Assembly: GCA_016808115.1 (NCBI GenBank)
Contig: JAEQBH010004412.1
Span: forward strand, 264,491-328,490
Source of the DNA: Tetrastigma voinierianum
Lineage: Eukaryota > Streptophyta > Magnoliopsida > Vitales > Vitaceae
Reading direction: 5' to 3'
Length of the DNA: 64,000 nt
The notes beneath the pieces are model-generated. The model was not told the DNA's origin, did no database searches, and saw nothing but the letters and a program-made list of their open reading frames with translations. Made by a program: the position numbers and the translations under genes. Positions 10,617 through 21,424 of this stretch are shown one piece after another (position 1 is the stretch's first letter; every line of letters begins with the position of its first letter).

Positions 10617-10910
10617 GTAATTGAAAACTTATATTTATTGATCTAAAGCATCAGTGTATTATAAATAGTAAAGTGAATATATGATAAGAATATGGAATTC
10701 TCCTCAGTTTTTTTTTAAATATCTGCTAAATGTTTTTTCTCTAGTAATTATACTATCTAGAGCTAAAGTGATTTGTCTTTCATTAGACCTCCTTGATATT
10801 ATTTTAATTTAGAGATAGTTTGGTAATATTTAATCTCAACATCTCATTTACTACTGGTAAGACATATCTTGTTTCAATTTTGATATCTTTCTAATGTTGT
10901 CACCACACAG

Positions 10911-11018
10911 GTATGAGTTACTGGGCCATGCAGTGTTAAGCAAACAAATTAGATGGGAGACAAAGATGCCATGAAGATCTGTCTCGATTTACTAAAAGTC
11001 TAAAGGACAGATCTTGAG
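10911..11018 (+). pseudogene. Copy A kinase N-lobe exon (glycine loop, ATP-lysine region)
   Basis: After the acceptor CACACAG one frame gives GHAVLS and, after a one-base shift, NKLDGRQ. This matches G-F-G-H-V-V-L-C-K-N-K-L-D-G-R-Q-Y-A of GCN2. MKIC follows where the family has the A-x-K-K-I block with the ATP-binding lysine. The end, KDRS/ILR before GAG|GTGATA, corresponds to N-D-R-I-L-R-E-V. At least one frameshift and an in-frame stop break it. Confidence 0.75.
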
Positions 11019-11189
11019 GTGATACACATATGATGAAAGAATATCAATGTTATTTCAGAAAATCATGATAATGTTGATGTTTGATTTTTGGCAACAGATG
11101 TGAAGAATTCTGAGAACAAATTTTAGAAGCTATTTCATTTAAAAAATGAGCATATCATTTCTAATAGAGTGGACTTTACCCTTCCTCCA

Positions 11190-11930
11190 GCTGGTCACAT
11201 ACTTAAAAGTGTGGGACATTGCACGGAAGAACACATTAATTAAAAGAATAAACAAAACTCACCTACTATATAATTATACTGAGTTTGAGTAATTTAATAA
11301 CAAACTATAACCACTAAAAATCTATGAATCTCTACTCTTGGATTTCACACTTCTCTCAAGCTAAGCTGATGTTCAGCAAACCTAGCTTGAATATCGCTCA
11401 AAGGCTTTCCATAAGGCCTTAGTTAGGATGTCATAAATGATGTCTGTTAGATGTACCAGTGATAAATGAAAAGGTTCTCTATTTTTTTTTTTCCCTAAAG
11501 TACTAATTCACATATTGTTTCACATGATGTAGATATTTTCACCCATGCCAATGGCTGAGTGCTGTCACATAACACTTTATGAGTCTAAACAGAATTTTAA
11601 GCTCACTTATTTGGTATGAGAAGGAATCAGTGAATCTATATTGATCATAATTTCAAACTTAGGCTTCTCAAGAATGCGGAAGATAACATAATCTTATGAA
11701 TCTGCAGATTTTAATTCTATTCAGAAAATGAGTACATCCATGTCCAAATAGAAAGGATTTTGATCTTCCTCAGTGCTGCGATACGCACAAGTAGCTATAA
11801 GAGCGTTATAACATGGAATAGGAAGAATAAAAAGCTATCAATATAGAAAATTCATGTCAATAATCGAATAACAAATCATAAACTACTAAAATCTTATGAA
11901 TTAGCTCTAATTTCACGATATGTGTGTATG
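11190..11930 (-). mobile_element. Small Ty1/copia remnant
   Basis: Two related AT-rich segments at about 11,230-11,340 and 11,805-11,915 (sharing TAATAACAAA/CAAACTATAACCACTAAAA-like words) look like LTRs. Just inside the left one the minus strand reads DILTKALWKAFERYSS, the copia RNase H end (A-D-I-L-T-K-A-L). The remaining interior shows nothing readable. No integrase or RT is left. Confidence 0.6.
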
Positions 11931-12850
11931 CAGTATTTTAATCACATATGTTTTGTGAGGTCCCGATTTTATCTACTCCACTCGCCACATTGTCAAAGAG
12001 TATTTTATTTTTAATATCATCTTAACATTTTTTTTACATATCACCATACGAAACGCAGCATCACACCTTTCCGCGCTTTTGGCAAGATCGAATATTGCTG
12101 CCGCTCGCACATCGCGTAAGAATCTTCGCCGCTTCATGCACATTTAATTATTCAGTTTTCCTAGCACGTTTGCACTTTATAATGATTATACTTCACCGCT
12201 ATTTAAAACGTTTACAGTTTGCTGTTTTTTTTGCCATTTTATTGTTTATAATTTTTATTGTGAGATAAAGGTTTCTAAGAGTTGTATATTGAGTAATTTG
12301 TCTTATCACTTATATTCAAAGAACCTTAATTTAATTTAATCCAACAAGCAAAGTAATTCTTCAATACAAGGGCTATCATATGTGCAAAATTTCGTGCATG
12401 CTGGTTTGAGGATCGAGCTCTCGCCTTGTTTAAAACAACCCCCGTTCGATGACACCAAAGAATTCCAATCCCAGAGGATGTGTCCAAACTCAAACGACAT
12501 GAGTGATGTGCATAAGAAACTAGCTTGACTGTACCGAGACCATCACCTCGGGCCGTGCCAAGGGGTGCAAGCTATCCGAAGTTATTGTGCATGGAGGGAC
12601 AAGCCCGAGATTAACATATCATGCATACAAATGGACAATCATATATTCTTTCTTATTTTTTCTAACATACGCACCAAAAGATCTTATTAATATGATGAAA
12701 TACTACCAAAGGAAGATGCTTGATAGTCACACTATAATCAAATGGACTTTATTTATATAAATATACAACTTCTTTTGCATCAGCCATTCATTCATCTAGT
12801 AGATTGACTCTAAACTCTTTAAAATGGGTCTAACTCTCACTTTCGAATCC

Positions 12851-12917
<67 letters not shown>

Positions 12918-13789
12918 CAAATACAAACAAGCTTAACATATGATCACACAATGTTTATAATGTAGTATGGAAAAGAGCAACATGATTATCCATTCCCATT
13001 AATATTTTTGACTTGTTTGTCCTGATTGCATGCTAATGCCACATTAATTTTAAGATCAACCATGATCATGTTTCGTCCTAAGATAAAGTTTGAAATCACC
13101 CAATATCGTCGTTATTATTATTCATGAAGATGAAACTGGGAGGGCGTAGGTCGTGATAACATTGTAGTTGGGACGGTATAGGCCTGAATTTAATAATATC
13201 ATCAGCCAGATACAGTCCAATCTTGAGGTCTTTCACATATTTCATGCCCGCCAGAGCTACACATTAACAAAAAGAGCATAACTCACTTGGACTGTGTCTC
13301 ATGGTTTTTGGTGTTAATTCATCCTCTTAGAAGAAAAATCAACAGATATTTGATTTCTTTTTCTATTAAAATCAGTTTGAAAACCCATTTAACAAAATAT
13401 CCATAATTAGTTAATCCCAAGAAAAACACATAGATTACTAACAATCTTGATCTTTGAAGAAGAACTATTTGCCTTTTATTATCATCCATAATAAACCATG
13501 ACAAAATGGTGGATGTGTTCTACAACAGAAGAAGACACCCCATTTTATTTCTAATTCCCTGGATTGTTATACTCTTTACCTCTCAACCTTCATGCTGGTA
13601 TTCCGATTTCTACCTATTAATTTGTTTTTGGTAGGTATCACTGACAGATAATATTATAAATTTTTAATTCATTTAAAACACACAAGTAGTTCAGATGTGA
13701 ATCATTATAATGGTATGGAGTTCATGTTTGTTAAAAAGCAAGAGTGGAGCTTATAGGAGGTTGATGCTTTTTTTTTCAGAGATAATATG
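11931..13789. other. Intron sequence, unclassified repeats
   Basis: About 11,960-12,620 is mixed composition with GC-rich patches (for example about 12,060-12,140 and 12,420-12,600) unlike the surrounding AT-rich intron, and may be a degraded LTR or other repeat. No coding block was recognised. A TA microsatellite follows. Bases 12,915-13,789 show nothing identifiable. The exon encoding the kinase alpha-C helix region should lie between 11,018 and 14,857 but was not found. Confidence 0.4.
12856..12913. repeat. (TA)n microsatellite
   Basis: Uninterrupted TA repeat of about 29 units in a copy A intron. Confidence 0.96.
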
Positions 13790-14255
13790 ATTACTTCATT
13801 AGCTTTGACTATGAGAATACTAGGGTGCGGATGAGGTCAAAGAATGGTAACTTCTCTATTAAATTTTATTACCTTTGTAATGTAGAATGGAGCCCTCGCC
13901 ATTGTTTGAACTGGGCCTTAGGAGAGATAGCTTTTGTCGGGCATAACTTGAATGAAAATCTCACCTTACCTGCCCAGCGTTGGAGGATTCTTAAATAGGA
14001 TGTTACGCTGGCTAAGAAAGAACAGTTAAGAAATGTGTTATCACATTCTTCCTTATCATAAAACACCATTGTAGCGATTTTTACCATTTGGTGCAATAGT
14101 ATGATGATCATCTCCTTGCTAGGCTTTCTAAGCTGTCTTGATTATTTTGCTTAAAAAAGAAGGAAAAAAGGTTCAAAATTGCTTCATTGGTGTGTGTTTT
14201 TGTACTCTTATGGGAGGAAAGAAATAGAAGAGCTTTTATAATTTGTGTGTTGGAT
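13790..14255 (+). mobile_element. LINE 3'-end fragment
   Basis: The plus strand reads YENTRVRMRSKNGNFSIKFY, like the D-x-x-V-W-x-x-S-K-N-G-x-F-S-V-K-S-x-Y region of the zinc-binding C-terminal domain of plant LINE ORF2. About 300 bp later LWEERNRRAF appears, matching the conserved LINE end W-K-E-R-N-R-R-x-F. Frameshifts separate the blocks. No poly(A) end was located. Confidence 0.72.
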
Positions 14256-14337
14256 TAAATACCAAGAGTTCTTTCTAAAATTTTCTTGAGATTTATGAAA
14301 TGGTACAGATGGATCATAATTATTATTGTTGTTACAG

Positions 14338-14392
14338 TCCATGGACTTACAAAGTAGCTCTTTTGTAGGTGCAACTGATGGTTTTGTATTCC
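14338..14392 (+). pseudogene. Possible copy A kinase-insert exon
   Basis: A good acceptor (TTGTTGTTACAG) is followed by an open stretch SMDLQSSSFVGATDGF, which weakly resembles the Ser-rich insert of the GCN2 kinase domain (S-S-S-F-S-Y-x-G-A-S-S-T-D). It lies in the expected place, before the catalytic-loop exon. There is no clear donor. This is a weak call. Confidence 0.28.
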
Positions 14393-14856
14393 CTGCACTC
14401 TCTCACTGTCTGTATACATTGTGCACACACACACAGAATACACTATGTGATTTACCATCATTATTTCTTCCTATACCACATTTTCTTTATTATGTGTTAA
14501 TATTGCACTGTAGTAAAGTGTCATATTTTATATGGAGCCATAATATTTCAACTTAATCATGCTATAATGCATAAGTTGAATATAGTTGTATTTGGAACAT
14601 TTATCTTCTGTAAAGCATCATAAAAGGGAAATTTCTGGATAGCATTGAGAGTTACTCCTTGAAATCTACAAATTGTCATATTTGAAGAGTCTAGCTTTAT
14701 TTTATTTGGCCGCCACAGCCGCTCATCTTCTGCCATTAATCTGTAAAATTATATATTTGTGTCTCTTACAACTTCTTTGTTACAATTTATTATAGTTCAT
14801 TTTCTGTGGTTTTAAAGGACCTCCACGATATGTTTAACTATATAATTTGACGTAAG

Positions 14857-14976
14857 AATTGGTTTGATGCTATTGGGCTAGCAGTTGAAGGATTGAAACA
14901 TATACACAAAGAAGAATCATCTATTTAATAACAAAAATATATTCTTGATGATCATGATGATGTGAAAATGGGATTG
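14857..14976 (+). pseudogene. Copy A catalytic-loop exon, HRD and DFG missing
   Basis: The frame reads VEGLKHIHKEESSI, two stop codons, then KYILDDHDDVKMGL. The family has V-E-G-L-x-H-I-H-G-Q-G-I-I-H-R-D-L-T-P-N-N-I-F-L-D-x-x-x-D-I-K-I-G-D-F-G-L-A. The segment with the catalytic HRD aspartate has been lost, with two TAA stops in its place, and D-F-G is missing before the final L. The exon must end at about 14,976 to meet the next exon, where GTCTCT is a weak donor. Confidence 0.82.
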
Positions 14977-17759
14977 GTCTCTGCATATCCTTACTATTTT
15001 TTTAGACTGATGCCATTTGCTTTTATCTATGCTTATGCATCAGCAGGATGTGATTTTTCTGTTCTAATCTAAAATTTCCAATTAGAGGGGCTACACTGAT
15101 TTACATCTAATGTAATGAAGAACTTCATGTAATTTACAATTTTTAAACTATAGAAACCTCAATTTATCAGAAAACGATAATGACATGACAAAGAACAAAT
15201 AACTACTTTAGTATCTCTGGCTCTGAACCACAAATGAAATACTGATTCTCTTTTAGTGCATTTTGATGTTATTACATGGAAAATCAATGTTTATTGTGGT
15301 TACTTATCTTTTACAATGTTCAAGCATCCCTTGATGATATTTTTGAAAAATATCTGCAAAATTATTTTAATAAATGCTCTTATATATTTATTGGTTTCTT
15401 ATAGCATTGCATTTGATTAGATAACCGTCATGCTAGATTATTCTATAAATAGTCAAGATTACTCTAAGATTTAGGACTATTGAATCTCCTCTTCGGCTGC
15501 TTACACTACTACTGATTTGATCCTTGCCCTACTCCTTCCCTTTTTTCATCACAAATTCATTTTAGGAAAACTATAGTTTATAGTTGCATAAATAAAAGCA
15601 GAGGATGCAGTTTAACTATTAAATTGATACCTATAGTCACATAATGTTCTGAGAATTGTTTTCTAATTTGAACTTCCAAAAAATAGTACTGTCGGAATTT
15701 ATATATATGGATATGTTAATTTTAATAATTAACTTTCTAAATCTCTCAAAATTCGAAAAAAATTATGTCATGAGAAACATTTGAAAATCTGCTACAATGT
15801 CATACCAAATTGGACGTATATGAGAATCCATTGTACAGATTTGGAAGAAATGATCAAAATAAAATGAAAGATAAAAAAAGATCACTCTGGTTAGTATTTG
15901 ACTATTTATACTTTAAGATTTTCTTTTTCCCCAATAGAATGACTTGTCTGTGGTTAGAAAAATAGATAAACATGCTGGTTGTAGAGCCTGAGATGTCTAT
16001 TTACAAAAAATCAATCACTGAAACTATATGGAAAATTTGGTTCAAATGCTTTTACAGGAAAATCTTTGCAGAACCCAAAATATTTCAACAACAAAATGCC
16101 AACACTATTGCTGGGTGATTCTACCATTGTTATTAGAAGACTATTATCTTTAGTTTTTCTTGCGTCACTTGATTTTCCATGTGTGGTGGTTTAAAAATCC
16201 ACTTTGTGATGACACTTGATATGGGTACAAGAGGCCTCTTTCTTTATTAATATCCTTCCCCACATATCATGAATTTCCTAAATTTTATTAGCTTCAATTA
16301 ATGAATGAGACTAGAATGTCCATTAGCCTATACCTATCACCTTCCTACTCTAATGTGCAAGCTTCTGGTCCTTTGACCTCATCAAGTTTGTTCCAATATT
16401 TCTGAAGTCTCTTCATTCATCTACCTACCCCGCATAGTGCAAAGATTTCACATGGCCAGGCCAGGAATAGGGTTGTTAAGTAAATGATATGGTCAAAAAA
16501 CATAGATTCTTCAAATCTCTTTGTTCCTAGTAGTTTGTTATGTGCAAGGAGAGGTGAACTGGAATATTCATCTTTCCTTTACTGCCTAGAATATATATGT
16601 GGGTGTGTGTGTATATATAAGAAAACAGCATTAGAAAGGTAATAAGGATGTGGTCTTGATATAAATTGATTCTAGAGGTGTTTTAAGGCGGTTTTTCCTA
16701 TCATGTTAAGTGTGTTCAGGCTCAAGGCTCAATCACTCCTTTGTTATATAAAATACTTGTTAATACATGCAATCTATTAAAGAGGTGCCCTTGCAGACTT
16801 TACTTTCCTTTCTTTTAAAATACTTTTTCTTGAAATCTCAATATATATTGGAATTTATGTGGCATATAATATCTTTATTGAATGTTCCTTTTAAATGTTA
16901 GGAATATTGAATAAGATTTTGAATATATTTTATAAAATTGATATGTATCCAAGGTCATATTTCACTTTACTCAAGTGTGTCGGTAATTTGTGGAACATAG
17001 GAGACATTTGCACCTAGGTGTGTCTTTGGCAGTTTTTAAACTATGGTTTTTCCTTTTATTTCTCTCATTCTGCTGTCTTTAGTCTGTATATGCCTTTGTA
17101 TGGCAATATGGAAATTGCAAACCTATAATTTAAAAAACATGAAATTGCCTTCAAGCATATTAATGCAACCACTACTGGTGAGAAAATGTTCATAACCATC
17201 CTGTCTCTGTTTTTGTGTGTGTGTATTATATTTGTGTTTTATATACCTATACATAAAAACATTTGTGATAAACATTATGAAGGGAGGTGAAAATAAAAGA
17301 AGGAAAAGAAAGAGAAAAGAAAAAGAAACAGTACATGGCTTGCTTCATGTTGATAAATATGACAAAGTAATGACTGATATAAACATGGCATAAGCTTTAC
17401 ACTCTGATAAGTAAGGATAAACTAATGACTTGGCACAACTAATTTGGGAATTATATGCATGAGAAAGATAAAGGAGAGGAAAACTTTGAACAATATCATG
17501 ATAACTACTTGCTACCAATTTGATGATCTGGTTGCATCACTTTGCAATCTATGTGTCTTTCATGCATGTATAAATATGTTTTCTCCATTCCTAACATGTT
17601 AAAAATAATAATTATACGTGACATTCCATTGTATGATATGATATATGACATGGTAGACACATGATTCAGAAACAACGGATGTACATTTTATTGGGTTGAC
17701 AGGTGTAACCATGACCAAGTATAAACATAATTCATATATGTTTACTTGTTTTGTCTCAG
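14977..17759. other. Copy A intron, no coding seen
   Basis: Long AT-rich intron between the catalytic-loop and activation-segment exons. It holds one copy of a dispersed repeat (16,670-17,047) and short (GT)n/(TA)n runs at about 16,594-16,618 and 17,212-17,226. Nothing else was recognised. Confidence 0.6.
16670..17047. repeat. Dispersed non-autonomous repeat, copy 1
   Basis: Starts near GTGTTTTAAGGCGG and ends near GGCAGTTTTTAAACTATGG, giving loosely inverted ends. The interior block from TTTAAATGTTAGGAATATTG to CAAGGTCATATTTCACT is shared with copies at 22,706-23,318 and 31,130-31,545. It has no coding capacity. The class is uncertain; a MITE-like element is an inference from the inverted ends. 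Confidence 0.55.
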
Positions 17760-17945
17760 CCGAATTTTCGAAGTTGGATGTTCCAGACACATACGATGAT
17801 CCAGTAGACACAGTAAGTGATGATCCACTAGGTGATGATCCGCCAGTAGATGATGACCTTAGAAGACACATCTGATGATTCACCTTATGGTACTACTATT
17901 ATATTGGCCCCAGAAATTATGAAAGAGTTTAATATTGATGAGAAG
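17760..17945 (+). pseudogene. Copy A activation-segment exon (APE motif)
   Basis: Between TTGTCTCAG and GAGAAG|GTAAAT. The first half reads EFSKLDVPDTYDDPVDTVSD and is acidic. After a one-base shift it reads DTSDDSPYGTTIILAPEIMK then EFNIDEK. This corresponds to G-T-x-x-Y-x-A-P-E-I-x-x-x-x-x-I-D-E-K in GCN2, with the APE glutamate kept. Both splice sites are intact. The frameshift lies near 17,863. The acidic DDP/DDDL repeat is longer than usual for this loop. Confidence 0.85.
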
Positions 17946-18041
17946 GTAAATGATTAACTGGGCTGCGTAGTTTTTTTTTTTTCTCATGTCTTTACTCCTC
18001 ATCCAATTTGTCTTATTCACTCAAGATGATTTGAAGGACAG

Positions 18042-18291
18042 GCTGATATATACAGCCCTGGTGTTGTGCCTTTGAGTTTAAGTACTCATTCCACGCAATA
18101 AATGGAGAGAGCGGTAATTTTTGATAAACTGAAAATGAGAGAGAACTCCCCTTCTTCTTGCAAGTTGAGTTTCGGAGCAAGCATCCTCTTGTTGAAGCAG
18201 CTAATTTCTCCGAATCCATCTGATCGTCCTTCTGCGGCAGATATTTTACATCTACCATTTTCTTCAAATATGAAATCTGAGTCACTATACT
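18042..18291 (+). pseudogene. Copy A kinase C-lobe exon
   Basis: From acceptor GGACAG to donor ACT|GTAAGT. It begins ADIYSPGVV (family A-D-M-Y-S-L-G-V-V-F-F-E-L), then reads FEFKYSFHAI in another frame. It meets a TAA and resumes with MERAVIFDKLKMRENSPS, then LISPNPSDRPSAADIL. The last block is the kinase subdomain XI arginine motif (S-D-R-P-S-A). Compensating indels and one stop disrupt it. The pseudogene is not traced further: no synthetase-like domain follows. Confidence 0.87.
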
Positions 18292-18779
18292 GTAAGTAAA
18301 ACAATAATATATATTTTGTTTTATGAAAGCTTAAATATAAAACCTACTCAAATGCCCCTTAAGTTTTCTATTTCATGGTATATGGAGATTGGTGGAACAA
18401 TCATAATTACACGGGTATGGTTAGAGTTTTTTTTTCATTTCTGTGCCTACTACTGGTTCTTTAGTTTGGGCATTCAAAAATATTTCTATTACTTACCTGA
18501 AGGCTTGATCCGTGAACCATTGATAGGTGTTAGCACTTTTGGATGGATTTGAGATTTAGTGATTATTTTCTTTATATTTCTAAGGAAGGAAAATTTGTTC
18601 GAAATTAGATGTTTACTTTATTTCCCATTTTTTTTCCATGCCTATACTTATTTCCGCATATTCTGTAATACTGATTCAATCCTTCCGTTCGTTGATTCTT
18701 TTCTAGGTCTGTAATCAGGAGACGAGGGGCTTTAGGTCTGTGATCGTGAGACCATGGTGCTGGTGCTGAGAAAATCTTT

Positions 18780-18963
18780 CCTTTTGTGTTTGGCAAGAAA
18801 ATATATTGAGAAATTCTGTGCATAAAAAATTTATTACTAAAATGTATATGTTTTCTTTGTCTTTTGATTGGCCTTTTGTGTTTGACGATATATTGAGAAA
18901 TTTTGAGTATAAAAAATATTAGACAATATATACATGTTTCCTTTTCTGTCTTTTTGACTGGCC
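18780..18963. repeat. 92-bp tandem duplication
   Basis: CCTTTTGTGTTTG starts at 18,780 and again at 18,872. Both units contain ATATATTGAGAAATT-like sequence, a TATAAAAAAT or CATAAAAAAT word and ATGTTT(T)C, and both end CTTTTTGACTGG or CTTTTGATTGG. Confidence 0.88.
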
Positions 18964-20964
18964 CAAAATACACTCTATTATAACATTAAAGGTTTTAATT
19001 GATCAATCCTTTAAAATTTGTCAAATCCTTTAATTTTAACACAAAACTCTATCCATCGGATTATAATTTTTTAGTTTGTACAAAAACTTATTTCATATTA
19101 TGTATTTTTTTAAAACTAAACATTTAGCTTATAAAGCATTGTAATCTGGTCTGTAAGACCCTTCTTCCTAACTATGAATGAATTAGGATCTTTCAAATTT
19201 AATATTACGAGATATATAATAAAATAACCGAACATCAAACACAAATGAAATCAATAAGGGATACTATAATTTTACTAGAAAATTCTCATACTAATTATAA
19301 AGATAAAAAAAACTCATGGGTTCGATAGCTCAAAATGTAGGAAAAAACAATTGAATAACATTCATTCCAAAATGAATGAATGAATTATATTTAATATGAG
19401 GAATGAATGACTTTTCATTCTATTGGCTCTATAAATGAGCCTTGGCTTCTCTTTCAAAAGTTTGTATAAGATTTTCTCAGGTTTTTGTATATGTAAAGGT
19501 TGGATCAAGTTAGTTATATCTCTGAGCTTTATTGGTACGATAATATATTCGAATATAGTTTCAGTTCGTCAAAATAATATCAAGGTATTATGGTGTTGTT
19601 TATACACCGTTTTATCTTAGGAGACAGATGTTTATATGATAGTTTTCGAGCTATAAAGGAGACGAAGAATTTGTCTTCAGGAGATCGTGACTTATTTGCA
19701 TCTGACATCCTTCATCTCCGATCAAATCTTTATTATTTTCTATACATTTTTTCTTTTTATTTTGTAATTTTTTCTTTCTTGTCATTTTATTTTCTTATCT
19801 ATTTACTTAAGTTGGTACATAAAACTATTATTTAAGACTGCCATTCAAAATTACATTGTTTATATTAAGATTTACTTCACCCTGGGAACTCGTGATGTAC
19901 ACAATTTCAAAATTGTTTCAAGGTGTTAAGGGATTTAATGATGTAATAATGGTGGGCAAATTAGATTAAATGAGGTTTATTTACACTTTATATGGATTTA
20001 AAGATTTTAAGAAAATTCCAGAATTTATTGCTCTTGAGGATTGGCTTAACTGGTAAAAGAGTACCATGGGCATACAAAAATAATTTTATTTATTAAACTT
20101 GTTATATATTATAGATACAAATTACTAAAAACTCCATAAATAATTAAATAATATCTTGTTTAATGACATAATAAATCTATATAAAGCTTACAAAATTTGA
20201 TAATATAGTGACTTCTGTTCTTCTACATCCTAACGATCATAATATGATATTTTTGATTTATCGAATCAGTTTTACCTATTTGAATCGCCCCCATTCAAAT
20301 AAAGCACCACGTCGTAATCTTAATAGATTTATGACAATACGAAAAATAAGATAAGATCGGAATACGAAACGAAAGAAAGAGGGATGACAGTGAGCTGATT
20401 TTGGATAATAATGATAAAAATTCACCCCTTATTACTTGAGTAAAATGGACTATAAGAGAACAAGATGAAATAAAATGAGAGGAACATAGTGTTTTTTTTC
20501 ATATTTGTTTAAGAAAATTACTTTAATTCATATGGTAAATCTAAATGTACCCGACCTGCTCGGACCAGGCCGGAATCGAGTCGGCCAATTTTTTGCTCGG
20601 GATGGTAAAAATAGCAGCCTAACTCAACCCTAAATATGGGTGGGCAAAACCAAAATACTTTATAAAGTAGAAAAATGGGGCTGACTGTTGGATCTATAAA
20701 TCGTCAAATTTGACTCCACGCTAATAAATTATCAACCCAACCCATCCTAATTTAATGACGACCAACCCACCACGGCCTAAACTGCCATCTCTACTTCTTT
20801 AACATAACATTATTAGATTTTTGTGAATATAGAAAAACTATTTTATCTAATTACAATTTTTTATTTAATATCAACATTTTGAGATCATATAAATTGATTT
20901 TTTTAATCAAACACATTTTTTTTTTAAGTTAATCATTTTTTAATATAATATAATAAATTATATT

Positions 20965-21046
20965 TATTGAGACTCGAACCCCTCTCATTTTTGTATTCAA
21001 CATTTTTAACACTGACGTTCTAATCACTGAGTTGGAAGGTGGACCA
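20965..21046 (-). repeat. tRNA-derived SINE head or tRNA pseudogene
   Basis: On the minus strand, CCAACTCAGTGATTAGAACG (A-box-like) is followed about 40 bp later by GGTTCGAGTCTC (B-box consensus GGTTCGANNCC-like). The spacing and order fit a tRNA-derived RNA polymerase III promoter. The cloverleaf is too diverged to assign an anticodon. Confidence 0.55.
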
Positions 21047-21320
21047 CAAACACATTTAATATAATAGAAGTTTTTTAATATATAAGAAGTATCTATGGAA
21101 AATATATTTAGGATATTTCTAGCTTATGATTTATTTATTTATTTTAAAGATAAGGGCAAAAAGTCGGAAAATTCCTGTTAATATGGCTCATTACGCACTC
21201 CAGGCCTCACGTTAGCACGTGCTCGAGTCCTCTGCATCTCGCCGCTCTGGGTTTGAAAAAGGTGCTCAACTCTACTAATTCAAAACTCCTTCGCATACAA
21301 CAGTCAACAGAGGGCTGATA

Positions 21321-21424
21321 ATGGGCCACACCATGAACGAGCGTGGCGGCGGCGGCGGCTGGCTGAGCTGGCAGCCCTCCCACCTGCCTCCGGGAAAATG
21401 ACATCTCGAGGAGATCTATGCACT
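21321..21424 (+). pseudogene. Copy B exon 1 (N-terminus)
   Basis: ATG at 21,321 begins MGHTMNERGGGGG, close to the M-G-H-S-(K)n-R-G-G-G start of plant GCN2. The end, after correcting one missing base, gives ENDISEEIYAL, and the donor GCACT|GTAAGT joins in phase to the G|CATGCAATATTTCAAG of exon 2 (A-L-H-A-I-F-Q). Phase agreement between exons 1 and 2 is strong support. A second ATG at 21,333 is in the same frame. A deletion near 21,410 breaks the frame. Confidence 0.75.

Larger units (their letters stand above)
3163..18291 (+). pseudogene. GCN2-like eIF2-alpha kinase pseudogene, copy A
   Basis: Recognised from exon-by-exon similarity to plant GCN2: RWD motif (GYPSKCPEL, KGLSKDDRDNLLS), kinase entry (SRYKEDFEEITQLG), glycine-loop and lysine region, catalytic-loop exon, APE motif (LAPEIMKEFNIDEK) and C-lobe (MERAVIFDKLK, PSDRPSA). 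GCN2 family kinases phosphorylate eIF2-alpha when uncharged tRNA binds. Exons keep the family's order with GT..AG borders. It is a pseudogene: reading frames shift between and within exons, stop codons occur in the catalytic-loop and C-lobe exons, and the HRD and DFG motifs are missing. Linker exons between RWD and kinase are not seen, and neither are the histidyl-tRNA-synthetase-like and C-terminal domains. Introns carry copia, LINE, SINE-like and microsatellite insertions. Confidence 0.82.
18292..21320. other. Spacer between copy A and copy B
   Basis: AT-rich with no gene recognised. It contains a 92-bp tandem duplication and a tRNA-like repeat, listed separately. About 19,410-19,700 has a TATA-like CTCTATAAATGAG followed by transcript-like sequence and might be an LTR relic, but no partner LTR, primer site or polypurine tract was seen. 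About 20,550-20,790 is richer in CCGA/CCAACCC words, a common low-complexity plant repeat. Confidence 0.5.

Noticed and set aside
19410..19835. Solo LTR or small gene between the two copies
   Set aside because: A TATA-like box and two overlapping short frames exist, but no partner repeat, primer site, polypurine tract or protein similarity supports either reading.
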